Source: Hydrogenophaga sp.
GTDB lineage: Bacteria; Pseudomonadota; Gammaproteobacteria; Burkholderiales; Burkholderiaceae_C
Direction of reading: 5' to 3'
Assembly (NCBI GenBank): GCA_011391595.1
Contig: JAABQG010000005.1
Span: 1-64,000 of the forward strand
DNA: 64,000 bases
Part shown: one piece after another, positions 53,478 to 61,395 of the stretch
How the letters are laid out: each line of letters begins with the position of its first letter
Position numbering within the stretch: the stretch's first letter is position 1
Notes under the pieces: model-generated
The model's input: only the letters and a program-made list of their open reading frames with translations
The model's database searches: none
Told to the model about the DNA's origin: nothing
Program-made: the position numbers and the translations under genes

Positions 53478-54365
53478 ATGCCCAAGAAAACCTTCATTCG
53501 CACCCTGGAGTTCTGGGTGCCCGACGCCAGCGGCAGCCTGCTTGAGTTTGGCGGCGGCCTGTTTGGCGAGTGCCGGCGCTTTGAGTCCGCCACCCGCAAG
53601 CTGTGCTTCGGCCGCGGCGAGGGCCTGCCCGGCCAGGCCTGGGAGGCCGGCCATCCGGTCATGCTGACTTCGCTGGAGGCCCCCGCGTTCCGGCGGGCCG
53701 CGGCAGCACAGGCCGACGGCCTGTCCTGCGCGATTGCCTTGCCGGCCTGGGTGGATGCACAGCTCAAGTCGGTGACGGTGCTGTTCTGCGGCGGCGACCA
53801 GGACCATGCCGGCGCCATCGAGCTCTGGCACAACGACCCCGAGGAAGGCGTGGATCTGACACTGGCCGAGGGCTACTACGGCACCACCGGCGACACGTTC
53901 GAGTTCCTGTCGCGCAGCACGGCCTTTCGCGCGGGCACCGGTCTGCCGGGGTTGGCGTGGGCGCGCCAGGGCCCGGTCTTCATGCCGGATCTGGGGCGCG
54001 GATCGGGCTTCCTTCGCGCTGACAGCGCTGTCAAGGTGGGCATCAACCGGGGTCTGGGCGTGCCCTGCGCCAGCGTGGATGGCCAGCACTATGTCCTGGC
54101 CATGCTCAGCGCCCTGGCCACGCCACTGGCGCGGCGCCTCGATGTCTGGGAGCCCGACGCGCTGAATTCGCGGCTGGCGCACAGCTTCGGCTTTTCCGAA
54201 GATGACGACACACCGGCGGATGCCGCAGCGGCCGCGACGCCGATGGATGGCGACGCCGTCGAACAGGTGTATCGAAGCGGCGTGCCCCAGCTGCATGCGC
54301 AGACCGTCTTGCTGCCCGTGGGTGCGCAGGGCGAAGTCCGCGCCGTCATGGCTCTGACACTCTGA
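53478..54365 (+). CDS. Tandem GAF-domain protein of the nitrate operon
   Basis: A 295-residue soluble protein built of two GAF-like repeats, about residues 10-130 and 135-270. Both repeats carry the same pattern, F-x-x-G-x-GLPG-x-AW (RGEGLPGQAWEAG and AGTGLPGLAWARQ), followed by hydrophobic strands. There is no output domain, so it probably binds a small ligand and acts through a partner. It lies between nrtD (18 bp) and nirB (20 bp) in the operon, which makes a nitrate/nitrite, nitric oxide or redox sensing role plausible but unproven. Confidence 0.8.
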   Translation: MPKKTFIRTLEFWVPDASGSLLEFGGGLFGECRRFESATRKLCFGRGEGLPGQAWEAGHPVMLTSLEAPAFRRAAAAQADGLSCAIALPAWVDAQLKSVTVLFCGGDQDHAGAIELWHNDPEEGVDLTLAEGYYGTTGDTFEFLSRSTAFRAGTGLPGLAWARQGPVFMPDLGRGSGFLRADSAVKVGINRGLGVPCASVDGQHYVLAMLSALATPLARRLDVWEPDALNSRLAHSFGFSEDDDTPADAAAAATPMDGDAVEQVYRSGVPQLHAQTVLLPVGAQGEVRAVMALTL

Positions 54366-54385
54366 ACTCACACAGGAGAAACCCC

Positions 54386-56842
54386 ATGAAGAAAATGAAA
54401 CTGGTGATGATCGGCAACGGCATGGCCGGTGTCCGCACGCTCGAAGAGCTGCTCAAGATCGCCCCCGACCTGTACGACATCACGGTCTTCGGCGCGGAGC
54501 CGCATCCCAACTACAACCGCATCCTGTTGTCGCCCGTGCTGGCCGGGGAACAGACCCTCGACGAGATCGTGCTGAACGACTGGTCCTGGTACAGCGACAA
54601 CCACATCACCCTGCATGCCGGCTGGCGCGTCACCGCGGTGGACCGCGTCAACCGCGTGGTGCACGCGCAAAACGGGGCGGGTGAAACGCGCAGCGCCGAC
54701 TACGACCGCCTGCTGCTGTGCACCGGCTCCAACCCGTTCATGCTGCCGGTGCCCGGCAAGGACCTGCAGGGCGTGATCGCCTATCGCGACATCGCCGACA
54801 CCAACGCCATGATCGATGCCGCCAGTAATTACAGGCACGCGGTGGTCATCGGTGGCGGCCTGCTCGGACTGGAAGCCGCCAACGGCCTGATGCGACGGGG
54901 AATGACCGTCAGCGTGGTGCATGTCATGCCCACCCTGATGGAGCGCCAGCTCGACGACGTCGCCGGCAAGCTGCTGCAGAAGTCGCTGGAAGAGCGTGGC
55001 CTGCGCTTTTTCATGGGCGGCCAGACCCAGGCGCTGATTGGCGACCAGGATGGCGGCAAGGCCGGGCGCGTGATGGCCCTGCAGTTCAAGGACGGCACCG
55101 AGATCCCGACCGACCTGGTAGTCATGGCCGTCGGCATCCGCCCCAATGTCGAACTGGCCCAGGCCATGCGCCTGCATTGCGACAAGGGCATCGTGGTCAA
55201 CGACACCCTGCAGACCATCACCGATGCGCGCATCTACAGCGTGGGCGAGTGCGCCGCGCACCGCGGCGTCGCCTATGGCCTGGTGGCCCCGCTGTTCGAG
55301 CAGGCCAAGGTGGCGGCCAACCACCTGGCGCAGTTCGGCATCGGCCGCTACGTGGGCTCGCTTACCTCGACCAAGCTCAAGGTCACCGGCATCGATCTGT
55401 TCTCCGCCGGGCAATTCCAGGGCGGCGAGGGCACCGAGCAGATCGTCATGAGCGACCCGTTCGCCGGCGTCTACAAGAAGCTGGTGATCAAGGACGACAA
55501 GCTGATCGGCGCCTGCCTGTACGGCGACACGGTGGACGGCAGCTGGTACTTCAAGCTGCTGCGCGAGGGCCGCCCGATTGCCGACATCCGCGACAAACTG
55601 ATGTTCGGCGAGTCCAACATCGGCGACGCCGGGCACGAAGGCCATAGCAAGGCCGCCGCCATGGCGGACACCGACGAGGTCTGCGGCTGCAACGGCGTGA
55701 CCAAGGGCACGATCTGCAAGACCATCAAGGAGAAGGGCCTGTTCACGCTGGACGAGGTGCGCAAGCACACCAAGGCCAGCGCCTCCTGCGGCTCCTGCAC
55801 CGGGCTGGTGGAGCAGTTGCTGATGTTCACCGCCGGCGGCGACTACTCTGCCACCGCCAAGATGAAGCCGATGTGCGGCTGCACCGACCATGGCCACCAG
55901 GCGGTGCGCGAGGCGATCACGGCGAACAAGCTGCTCACGATCTCCGATGTCTTCAAGTTCATGGAATGGAAGACGCCCAACGGCTGCGCCAGCTGCCGCC
56001 CGGCCGTCAACTACTACCTGATCAGCAGTTGGCCCAAGGAGGCGAAGGACGACCCGCAGAGCCGCTACATCAACGAGCGCAGCCACGCCAACATCCAGAA
56101 AGACGGCACCTACAGCGTGATCCCGCGCATGTGGGGCGGCGAGACCACGGCATCCGAACTGCGCCGCATCGCCGACGCGGTGGACAAATACAAGATCCCG
56201 ACCGTCAAGGTCACGGGCGGCCAGCGCATCGACCTGCTGGGCGTGAAAAAGGAAGACCTGGTGAACGTCTGGAAAGACATCGGCATGCCATCCGGACATG
56301 CCTACGCCAAGGCGCTGCGCACGGTAAAGACCTGCGTGGGCAGCGAATGGTGCCGCATGGGCACGCAGGATTCCACGCAGATGGGCAAGGACCTGGAGCG
56401 CGCGATGTGGCGCATGTACGCGCCGCACAAGGTGAAGTTCGCCGTCTCGGGCTGCCCGCGCAACTGCGCCGAGGCCGGCATCAAGGACGTCGGCATCATC
56501 GGTGTGGACAGCGGCTGGGAGATGCACATCGGCGGCAACGGCGGCATCAAGACCGAGGTCGCGCACTTCTTCACCAAGCTCAAGACCGCCGACGAAGTGC
56601 TGGAGTACACCGGCGCCTTCATGCAGCTCTACCGCGAGGAAGGCTGGTACCTGGAGCGCACGGTGCACTACCTGAACCGCGTTGGCATGGACTACGTGAA
56701 GAAAAAGATCCTGGAAGACGCCGAAGGCCGCAAGGCGCTGTGGGAGCGCCTGCAGTTCGCGCTCGACGGCGAGCCCGACCCCTGGTTCGAGTTCGACAAG
56801 GCCGCCGTGGACACCCGGCAGTTCGAGCCTGTGGCCGCCTGA
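54386..56842 (+). CDS. nirB: Assimilatory NAD(P)H nitrite reductase large subunit NirB
   Basis: An 818-residue enzyme reducing nitrite to ammonium. FAD and NAD(P)H domains fill about 1-320 (MIGNGMAGVRTLEEL; VVIGGGLLGLEAANGL). Two BFD-type 2Fe-2S domains follow (CGCNGVTKGTIC with CGSC; CGCTDHGH with CASC). The sulfite/nitrite reductase C-terminal half binds the coupled 4Fe-4S/siroheme centre through CVGSEWCRMG and SGCPRNCAE. An AGGAGAAA ribosome-binding site lies upstream. Siroheme would come from the downstream cobA. Confidence 0.97.
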   Translation: MKKMKLVMIGNGMAGVRTLEELLKIAPDLYDITVFGAEPHPNYNRILLSPVLAGEQTLDEIVLNDWSWYSDNHITLHAGWRVTAVDRVNRVVHAQNGAGETRSADYDRLLLCTGSNPFMLPVPGKDLQGVIAYRDIADTNAMIDAASNYRHAVVIGGGLLGLEAANGLMRRGMTVSVVHVMPTLMERQLDDVAGKLLQKSLEERGLRFFMGGQTQALIGDQDGGKAGRVMALQFKDGTEIPTDLVVMAVGIRPNVELAQAMRLHCDKGIVVNDTLQTITDARIYSVGECAAHRGVAYGLVAPLFEQAKVAANHLAQFGIGRYVGSLTSTKLKVTGIDLFSAGQFQGGEGTEQIVMSDPFAGVYKKLVIKDDKLIGACLYGDTVDGSWYFKLLREGRPIADIRDKLMFGESNIGDAGHEGHSKAAAMADTDEVCGCNGVTKGTICKTIKEKGLFTLDEVRKHTKASASCGSCTGLVEQLLMFTAGGDYSATAKMKPMCGCTDHGHQAVREAITANKLLTISDVFKFMEWKTPNGCASCRPAVNYYLISSWPKEAKDDPQSRYINERSHANIQKDGTYSVIPRMWGGETTASELRRIADAVDKYKIPTVKVTGGQRIDLLGVKKEDLVNVWKDIGMPSGHAYAKALRTVKTCVGSEWCRMGTQDSTQMGKDLERAMWRMYAPHKVKFAVSGCPRNCAEAGIKDVGIIGVDSGWEMHIGGNGGIKTEVAHFFTKLKTADEVLEYTGAFMQLYREEGWYLERTVHYLNRVGMDYVKKKILEDAEGRKALWERLQFALDGEPDPWFEFDKAAVDTRQFEPVAA

Positions 56843-56910
56843 GGAGATGGACCGCGTCACCGGCCAGTATCGGCCCTCCAGGCCTGAGTCTCACGAGAAA
56901 TTGGCACTGT

Positions 56911-56939
56911 TCCATCGTCGAATGGACATAGTTTGCTAC
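56911..56939 (+). repeat. Dispersed 29-bp element, copy 9 (between nirB and nirD)
   Basis: TCCATCG, 17 bases, GCTAC, followed by TAAATAAGGAG. The AT-rich arm directly borders the nirD ribosome-binding site AAGGAG (56945-56950), so the element forms the immediate 5' context of nirD translation. Confidence 0.7.
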
Positions 56940-56956
56940 TAAATAAGGAGTACATG

Positions 56957-57343
56957 ATGAGCGAATGGAAAGTGATCTGCCGCGTGGACGACATTCCGGT
57001 TCTCGGTTCGCGCCGCGTGGCGCGTGACACGGGTCTGGATGTGGCGGTGTTCCGCAACGACCAGGACCAGGTCTTCGCCCTGCTCGACCGCTGCCCGCAC
57101 AAGGGCGGCCCGCTGTCGCAGGGCATCGTGTTCGGCACCAGCGTGGCCTGCCCGCTCCATAACTGGACCATCGGGCTGGACAGCGGCTGCGCGAAGGAGC
57201 CCGACGAAGGCTGCACGCCGCGCTTCGCGGTGAAGGTGGAAGGCGGCATGGTGTCGCTGGACGCCACCGAGCTGGCCAGCCATGCGACCGAGCTGACCCG
57301 CCCCGTCGCCGGGCCCGCCCGTCGAAACACCGTTTGCGCATGA
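56957..57343 (+). CDS. nirD: Nitrite reductase small subunit NirD
   Basis: A 128-residue Rieske-like protein that partners NirB. Cluster-ligand segments are CPHKGGPLSQG and CPLHNWTIGL. Two ATG codons (56954, 56957) follow AAGGAG; the second gives six-base spacing and is preferred. The stop overlaps nasA (ATGA, 57340-57343). Confidence 0.95.
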   Translation: MSEWKVICRVDDIPVLGSRRVARDTGLDVAVFRNDQDQVFALLDRCPHKGGPLSQGIVFGTSVACPLHNWTIGLDSGCAKEPDEGCTPRFAVKVEGGMVSLDATELASHATELTRPVAGPARRNTVCA

Positions 57344-60303
57344 CCCTGAAAGAGACCCGCTCGACCTGCCCCTACTGCGGCGTCGGGTGTGGCGTGGTCA
57401 TCGAGTCGCAGGGCGACCAGATCACGGGGGTGCGCGGCGACCCGGAGCATCCGGCGAACTTCGGGCGGCTGTGCACCAAGGGCTCGACCCTGCACCTCAC
57501 GGCTACGCAGGCCGTCACTCGCCAGACCCGGCTGCTGCAGCCGATGCAGCGCGCGCAGCGCGGCGCGGCGCCCCACGCCGTTGCGTGGGACGCGGCGCTG
57601 GACCAGGCCAGCACCCGGTTCGCCCGCATCATCCAGGCGCACGGGCCCGACGCCGTGGGTTTCTACATCAGCGGCCAGTTGCTGACCGAGGACTACTACG
57701 CTTTCAACAAGCTGGCCAAAGGCCTGATCGGCACCAACAACATCGACAGCAATTCGCGCCTGTGCATGAGCAGCGCGGTGGCCGGCTACAAACTCACGCT
57801 GGGCGCCGACGCGCCGCCGGCCTGCTACGACGACGTCAACCACGCGCAATGCCTGTTCATCATCGGCAGCAACACCGCGTTCGCGCACCCGGTGCTGTTT
57901 CGCCGCATCGAGGACGCCAAAAAGGCCAACCCCACGCTGAAGATCATCGTCGCCGATCCGCGCCGCACAGACACCGCCGGCATGGCCGACCTGTATCTGC
58001 CCCTGCAGCCCGGCACCGACGTGATGCTGTTTCACGGGATGCTGCACATCATGCTGTGGGAAGGCTGGACCGACGCTGCTTTCATCGCGGCCCACACCAG
58101 CGGCTTCGACGGCCTCAAGGCGATCGTGCGCGACTGCACCCCCGAACGCGTGGCGCAGACCTGCGGCATCGCCAAAGAGGATCTGCTGACCGCCGCACGC
58201 TGGTTTGCCGGCATGGGCAAGCCAGGACTCCCCAGCCCCGGCGGTGATGCCTTGCAGAGCATGCGAACGCCCACGCTAAGCCTGTACTGCCAGGGCCTGA
58301 ACCAGTCCAGCGCCGGCGCGGCCAAGAACGCCGCGCTGATCAACCTGCACCTGGCCACCGGCCAGATCGGCAAGCCCGGCGCCGGTCCGTTCTCGCTGAC
58401 CGGCCAGCCCAATGCCATGGGCGGGCGCGAAGTGGGCGGCATGGCCAACCTGCTCAGCGGCCACCGCGACCTCGCGAACCCAGCGCACCGCGCCGAGGTC
58501 GCCGTGCTCTGGGGCGTTGAAAGCGTGCCCGAGAAGCCCGGCAAGACGGCGGTCGAGATGTTCCAGGCCGCCGCCGACGGGGAAATCAAGGCCTTGTGGA
58601 TCGCCTGCACCAACCCGGCGCAAAGCATGCCCGACCAGGCCACGGTGCGCCGGGCCTTGCAGCGCGCCGAGTTCGTGGTGGTGCAGGAGGCCTTTGCCAC
58701 GGCCGCCACCTGCGACTTCGCCGACCTGCTGCTGCCGGCCACCGCCTGGGGCGAAAAGGAGGGCACCGTCACCAACAGCGAGCGGCGCATCAGTCGCGTG
58801 CGCGCTGCTGTGGCCCCGCCCCTGGCTGCGGGCTGCACGGACGGGCCGCGCCACGACTGGCAGATCGCCGTGGATTTCGCCCGGCACCTGGCGCAACGGC
58901 TGGCGGCGCGTCCGGCACCCGCCACGAGCCCGTTCGACCCGCGTCCGGACAGCGAACTGCCGTCGGACAAAGGCTGTCGCCCAGCGATGGGGCGCTTCGA
59001 TGATTACACCTCGCCCGAATCCCTCTGGAACGAACACCGCGAATCCACCCGCGGGCGCGACCTGGACATCACCGGCCTGAGCTACGCGATGCTGGACGCC
59101 GCGCCGCAACAGTGGCCCCTGCCCGAGGGCGCAACGGGCGGGCGGGCGCGCCTTTACGAAGACGGGGTCTTTCCCACCGCGGACGGAAAGGCGCGCTTCG
59201 CCGCCGTGGCCTACCAGGGCGTTGCCGAGCCGCGCGATGCCCGCTACCCTTTTTCCCTCACCACCGGGCGCCTGCGCGACCACTGGCATGGCATGACGCG
59301 CACCGGCACGCTGGCGCGCCTGTTCGGCCATGTGCCCGAGCCCACAGTGCAGTTGCACGCCCAGGACATGGTGCGGCGTGGTCTGAAGGAAGGCGAACTG
59401 GTACACGTCACCAGCAGGCGCGGCTCCATCGTGCTGCCGGTGCAGGCGTCCAGCGAGGTCGCACTGAGCCAGGCCTTCATCGCCATGCACTGGGGCCCGG
59501 AATACCTGAGTGGGCGAAGCGGCACGGGCGAGCCTTTGGCCGGCATCAATGCGCTGACCACCGCCGCCTTTTGCCCGGTGTCGAAGCAGCCCGAACTCAA
59601 GCACGCGGCGGTCAAGGTGCTGAAAGCAGAACTGCCCTGGTCGCTGCTGGGTGTGGCCTGGCTGCCCGAGGGCGAGGCGCTGGCTGCCCGCGAGTCCTTG
59701 CGCAGCCTCATGTCGCTTTTCAGCTTTGCGGCATGCGTGCCCTTTTCCAGCCCCGCCGCGAGGGGTGCGTCACTGGGCGCCGGTCGCACTGGCGTGCTGT
59801 TTCGCGCAGCCGACGACGTTGCACCCGAGGCGACCCTGCTCAGCCAGATCGAGCGCTGGCTCGGCCTGGCCGGCGACGACGCCCTGCAGTACGTCGACCC
59901 GAAAAAAGGCCAGCGCCGTACCATGAAGCTGGTCCGCGAGGGCAGCCAGGCGCGTCTGGAAGGCTTCCTGCTGGCCGGTGACACCAGCGCCGAGGCCTGG
60001 ATCAAGACCCTGCTGCAAGACAGCCTGCCGGCGCAGTCTTACGGCCGGCTGCTGCTGGTGCCGGGCTCGAAAGCCCCGCCGGAAGTGACCGACGCCGTGA
60101 ATAGACGTGGCAAACAAGTCTGCACCTGCTTCAACGTGACCGATGCCGCGATCACCGGCTATCTGGCCGGCTGCAGTGGCAGCGACGACACCCGGCTCGC
60201 CGCGCTGCAAGGCAACCTGAAGTGCGGCACCAACTGCGGCTCGTGCATCCCGGAGCTCAAGCGCCTGGTGCGCAACGCGCCGGTGCCGCAGGCAATCGCC
60301 TGA
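57340..60303 (+). CDS. nasA: Assimilatory nitrate reductase catalytic subunit NasA
   Basis: A 987-residue molybdopterin enzyme reducing nitrate to nitrite in the cytoplasm. The N-terminal 4Fe-4S ligands are CPYCGVGC with a later Cys in LCTKGS. Bis-MGD-binding domains follow (NNIDSNSRLCMSSAVAGY; GQPNAMGGREVGGMANLL). A C-terminal BFD-type 2Fe-2S domain (CTCFNVTDAAITGY then CGTNCGSCIPELKRL, about 925-980) is expected for NasA. The ATG overlaps the nirD stop. Confidence 0.96.
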   Translation: MTLKETRSTCPYCGVGCGVVIESQGDQITGVRGDPEHPANFGRLCTKGSTLHLTATQAVTRQTRLLQPMQRAQRGAAPHAVAWDAALDQASTRFARIIQAHGPDAVGFYISGQLLTEDYYAFNKLAKGLIGTNNIDSNSRLCMSSAVAGYKLTLGADAPPACYDDVNHAQCLFIIGSNTAFAHPVLFRRIEDAKKANPTLKIIVADPRRTDTAGMADLYLPLQPGTDVMLFHGMLHIMLWEGWTDAAFIAAHTSGFDGLKAIVRDCTPERVAQTCGIAKEDLLTAARWFAGMGKPGLPSPGGDALQSMRTPTLSLYCQGLNQSSAGAAKNAALINLHLATGQIGKPGAGPFSLTGQPNAMGGREVGGMANLLSGHRDLANPAHRAEVAVLWGVESVPEKPGKTAVEMFQAAADGEIKALWIACTNPAQSMPDQATVRRALQRAEFVVVQEAFATAATCDFADLLLPATAWGEKEGTVTNSERRISRVRAAVAPPLAAGCTDGPRHDWQIAVDFARHLAQRLAARPAPATSPFDPRPDSELPSDKGCRPAMGRFDDYTSPESLWNEHRESTRGRDLDITGLSYAMLDAAPQQWPLPEGATGGRARLYEDGVFPTADGKARFAAVAYQGVAEPRDARYPFSLTTGRLRDHWHGMTRTGTLARLFGHVPEPTVQLHAQDMVRRGLKEGELVHVTSRRGSIVLPVQASSEVALSQAFIAMHWGPEYLSGRSGTGEPLAGINALTTAAFCPVSKQPELKHAAVKVLKAELPWSLLGVAWLPEGEALAARESLRSLMSLFSFAACVPFSSPAARGASLGAGRTGVLFRAADDVAPEATLLSQIERWLGLAGDDALQYVDPKKGQRRTMKLVREGSQARLEGFLLAGDTSAEAWIKTLLQDSLPAQSYGRLLLVPGSKAPPEVTDAVNRRGKQVCTCFNVTDAAITGYLAGCSGSDDTRLAALQGNLKCGTNCGSCIPELKRLVRNAPVPQAIA

Positions 60304-60371
60304 ACCCCCGAGCACGGCCTTGATTTCATTCGGCCTGTCGCGTTCGGTCCTGCCGGTTCAAAGACAAACTC

Positions 60372-60440
60372 GTGAGGGGAATCAGCCAGTACATCAAGGA
60401 AATCGGTCGCGGCAAGGACGGCGCCCGCACCGATCGCGCG
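60372..60440 (+). pseudogene. Probable remnant of a ybiB/trpD2-like gene start
   Basis: The 173 bp between nasA and cobA contain an open frame from a GTG (read as RGISQYIKEIGRGKDGAR) that strongly resembles the N-terminus of YbiB/TrpD2 proteins, the anthranilate phosphoribosyltransferase-like DNA-binding family. After about 20 residues the similarity stops and the frame runs without a stop into cobA. The simplest reading is an internal deletion of ybiB. A GTG-initiated 298-residue CobA with this extension cannot be excluded. Confidence 0.5.
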
Positions 60441-60476
60441 ACAGGTGGAACACATCTTGCTGGCGACGTCTGCATC

Positions 60477-61268
60477 ATGAATAACATCGAGACAACCCTG
60501 CACAACCTCGGCACGGTGAGCCTGGTGGGCGCCGGCCCCGGCGACCCCGAACTTCTCACACTCAAGGCGGCCAAGGCCATTGCGGCGGCCACGGTGCTGC
60601 TGGTGGACGATCTGGTCAGCGCCGACATCGTGGCCCTGGCCTCGCCCACGGCGCGGGTGATCCACGTCGGCAAGCGCGGCGGCTGCAAGAGCACGCCACA
60701 GGCCTTCATCGAGAAACTCATGGTCATGGCCGCGCGCGAAGGGGAAACCGTGGTGCGCCTGAAAGGAGGCGACCCGTTCATCTTCGGCCGCGGCGGCGAA
60801 GAAGTGGAGCACCTTCGCGCCCAAGGCATCGCGGTGCAGGTCATCAACGGCATCACCGCCGGCCTGGCCGGACTGAGTTCGCTGGGCGCGCCGCTGACCC
60901 ACCGGGCGCACGCGCACGGCGTGATTTTCATCACCGGCCACGTCAGGCCTGGCGATGCCGATACCGACTGGCGCGCCATCGCAGCCACTGCGCGCGACGC
61001 GAAACTCACGCTGGTCATCTACATGGGCGTGCGCGGCGCGGCCCACATCCAGGACGAACTGCTGACCGGCCTGCCCGAGTCCACCCCCGTGGCCGTGATC
61101 CAGCGCGTCAGCCTGCCCACGCAGCGCCACGCCGTGACCACCCTGGGCCGCTTGCAGGCCACCATCGAGGGCGAACAACTCGCCAGCCCGTCGGTGATCG
61201 TGGTCGGCGATGTGGTGCGCGGCGTGGCAGCGGTGAGCCAGGCGACCCCAGCCCGGCGCGCGGCCTGA
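60477..61268 (+). CDS. cobA: Uroporphyrinogen-III C-methyltransferase (siroheme synthesis)
   Basis: A 263-residue SUMT that methylates uroporphyrinogen III twice to precorrin-2, the precursor of the siroheme used by NirB. VSLVGAGPGDPELLTLKA, LVDDLVSADI, VVRLKGGDPFIFGRGGEE and GITAGLAGLSSLGAPLTHR are the family motifs. The start at 60477 matches normal SUMT length, although the ribosome-binding site is weak and the frame is open upstream. Position at the end of the nas operon fits supply of cofactor. Confidence 0.94.
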   Translation: MNNIETTLHNLGTVSLVGAGPGDPELLTLKAAKAIAAATVLLVDDLVSADIVALASPTARVIHVGKRGGCKSTPQAFIEKLMVMAAREGETVVRLKGGDPFIFGRGGEEVEHLRAQGIAVQVINGITAGLAGLSSLGAPLTHRAHAHGVIFITGHVRPGDADTDWRAIAATARDAKLTLVIYMGVRGAAHIQDELLTGLPESTPVAVIQRVSLPTQRHAVTTLGRLQATIEGEQLASPSVIVVGDVVRGVAAVSQATPARRAA

Positions 61269-61395
61269 CGAAAACGTCGCAAAGCCGACGTGCATCGGCG
61301 CGGCCTTTTGTGAAGCGGCCGACAGGCCGCATCACGCGAACCGCTTGCGACGAGGCCGTCCGCTGCGCCGCCAGCGCCCGCATACACTCCCCGCC

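Noticed and set aside
54368-56860. Long open frame antisense to nirB (over 800 codons)
   Set aside because: It mirrors a fully convincing NirB. Such antisense frames are common in GC-rich genes, and its composition (very rich in H, A, V, G, Q) matches no family.
61284-61330. Two short GC-rich hairpins after cobA
   Set aside because: Stems are 5-6 bp without a proper T-tract; they are not convincing as terminators.
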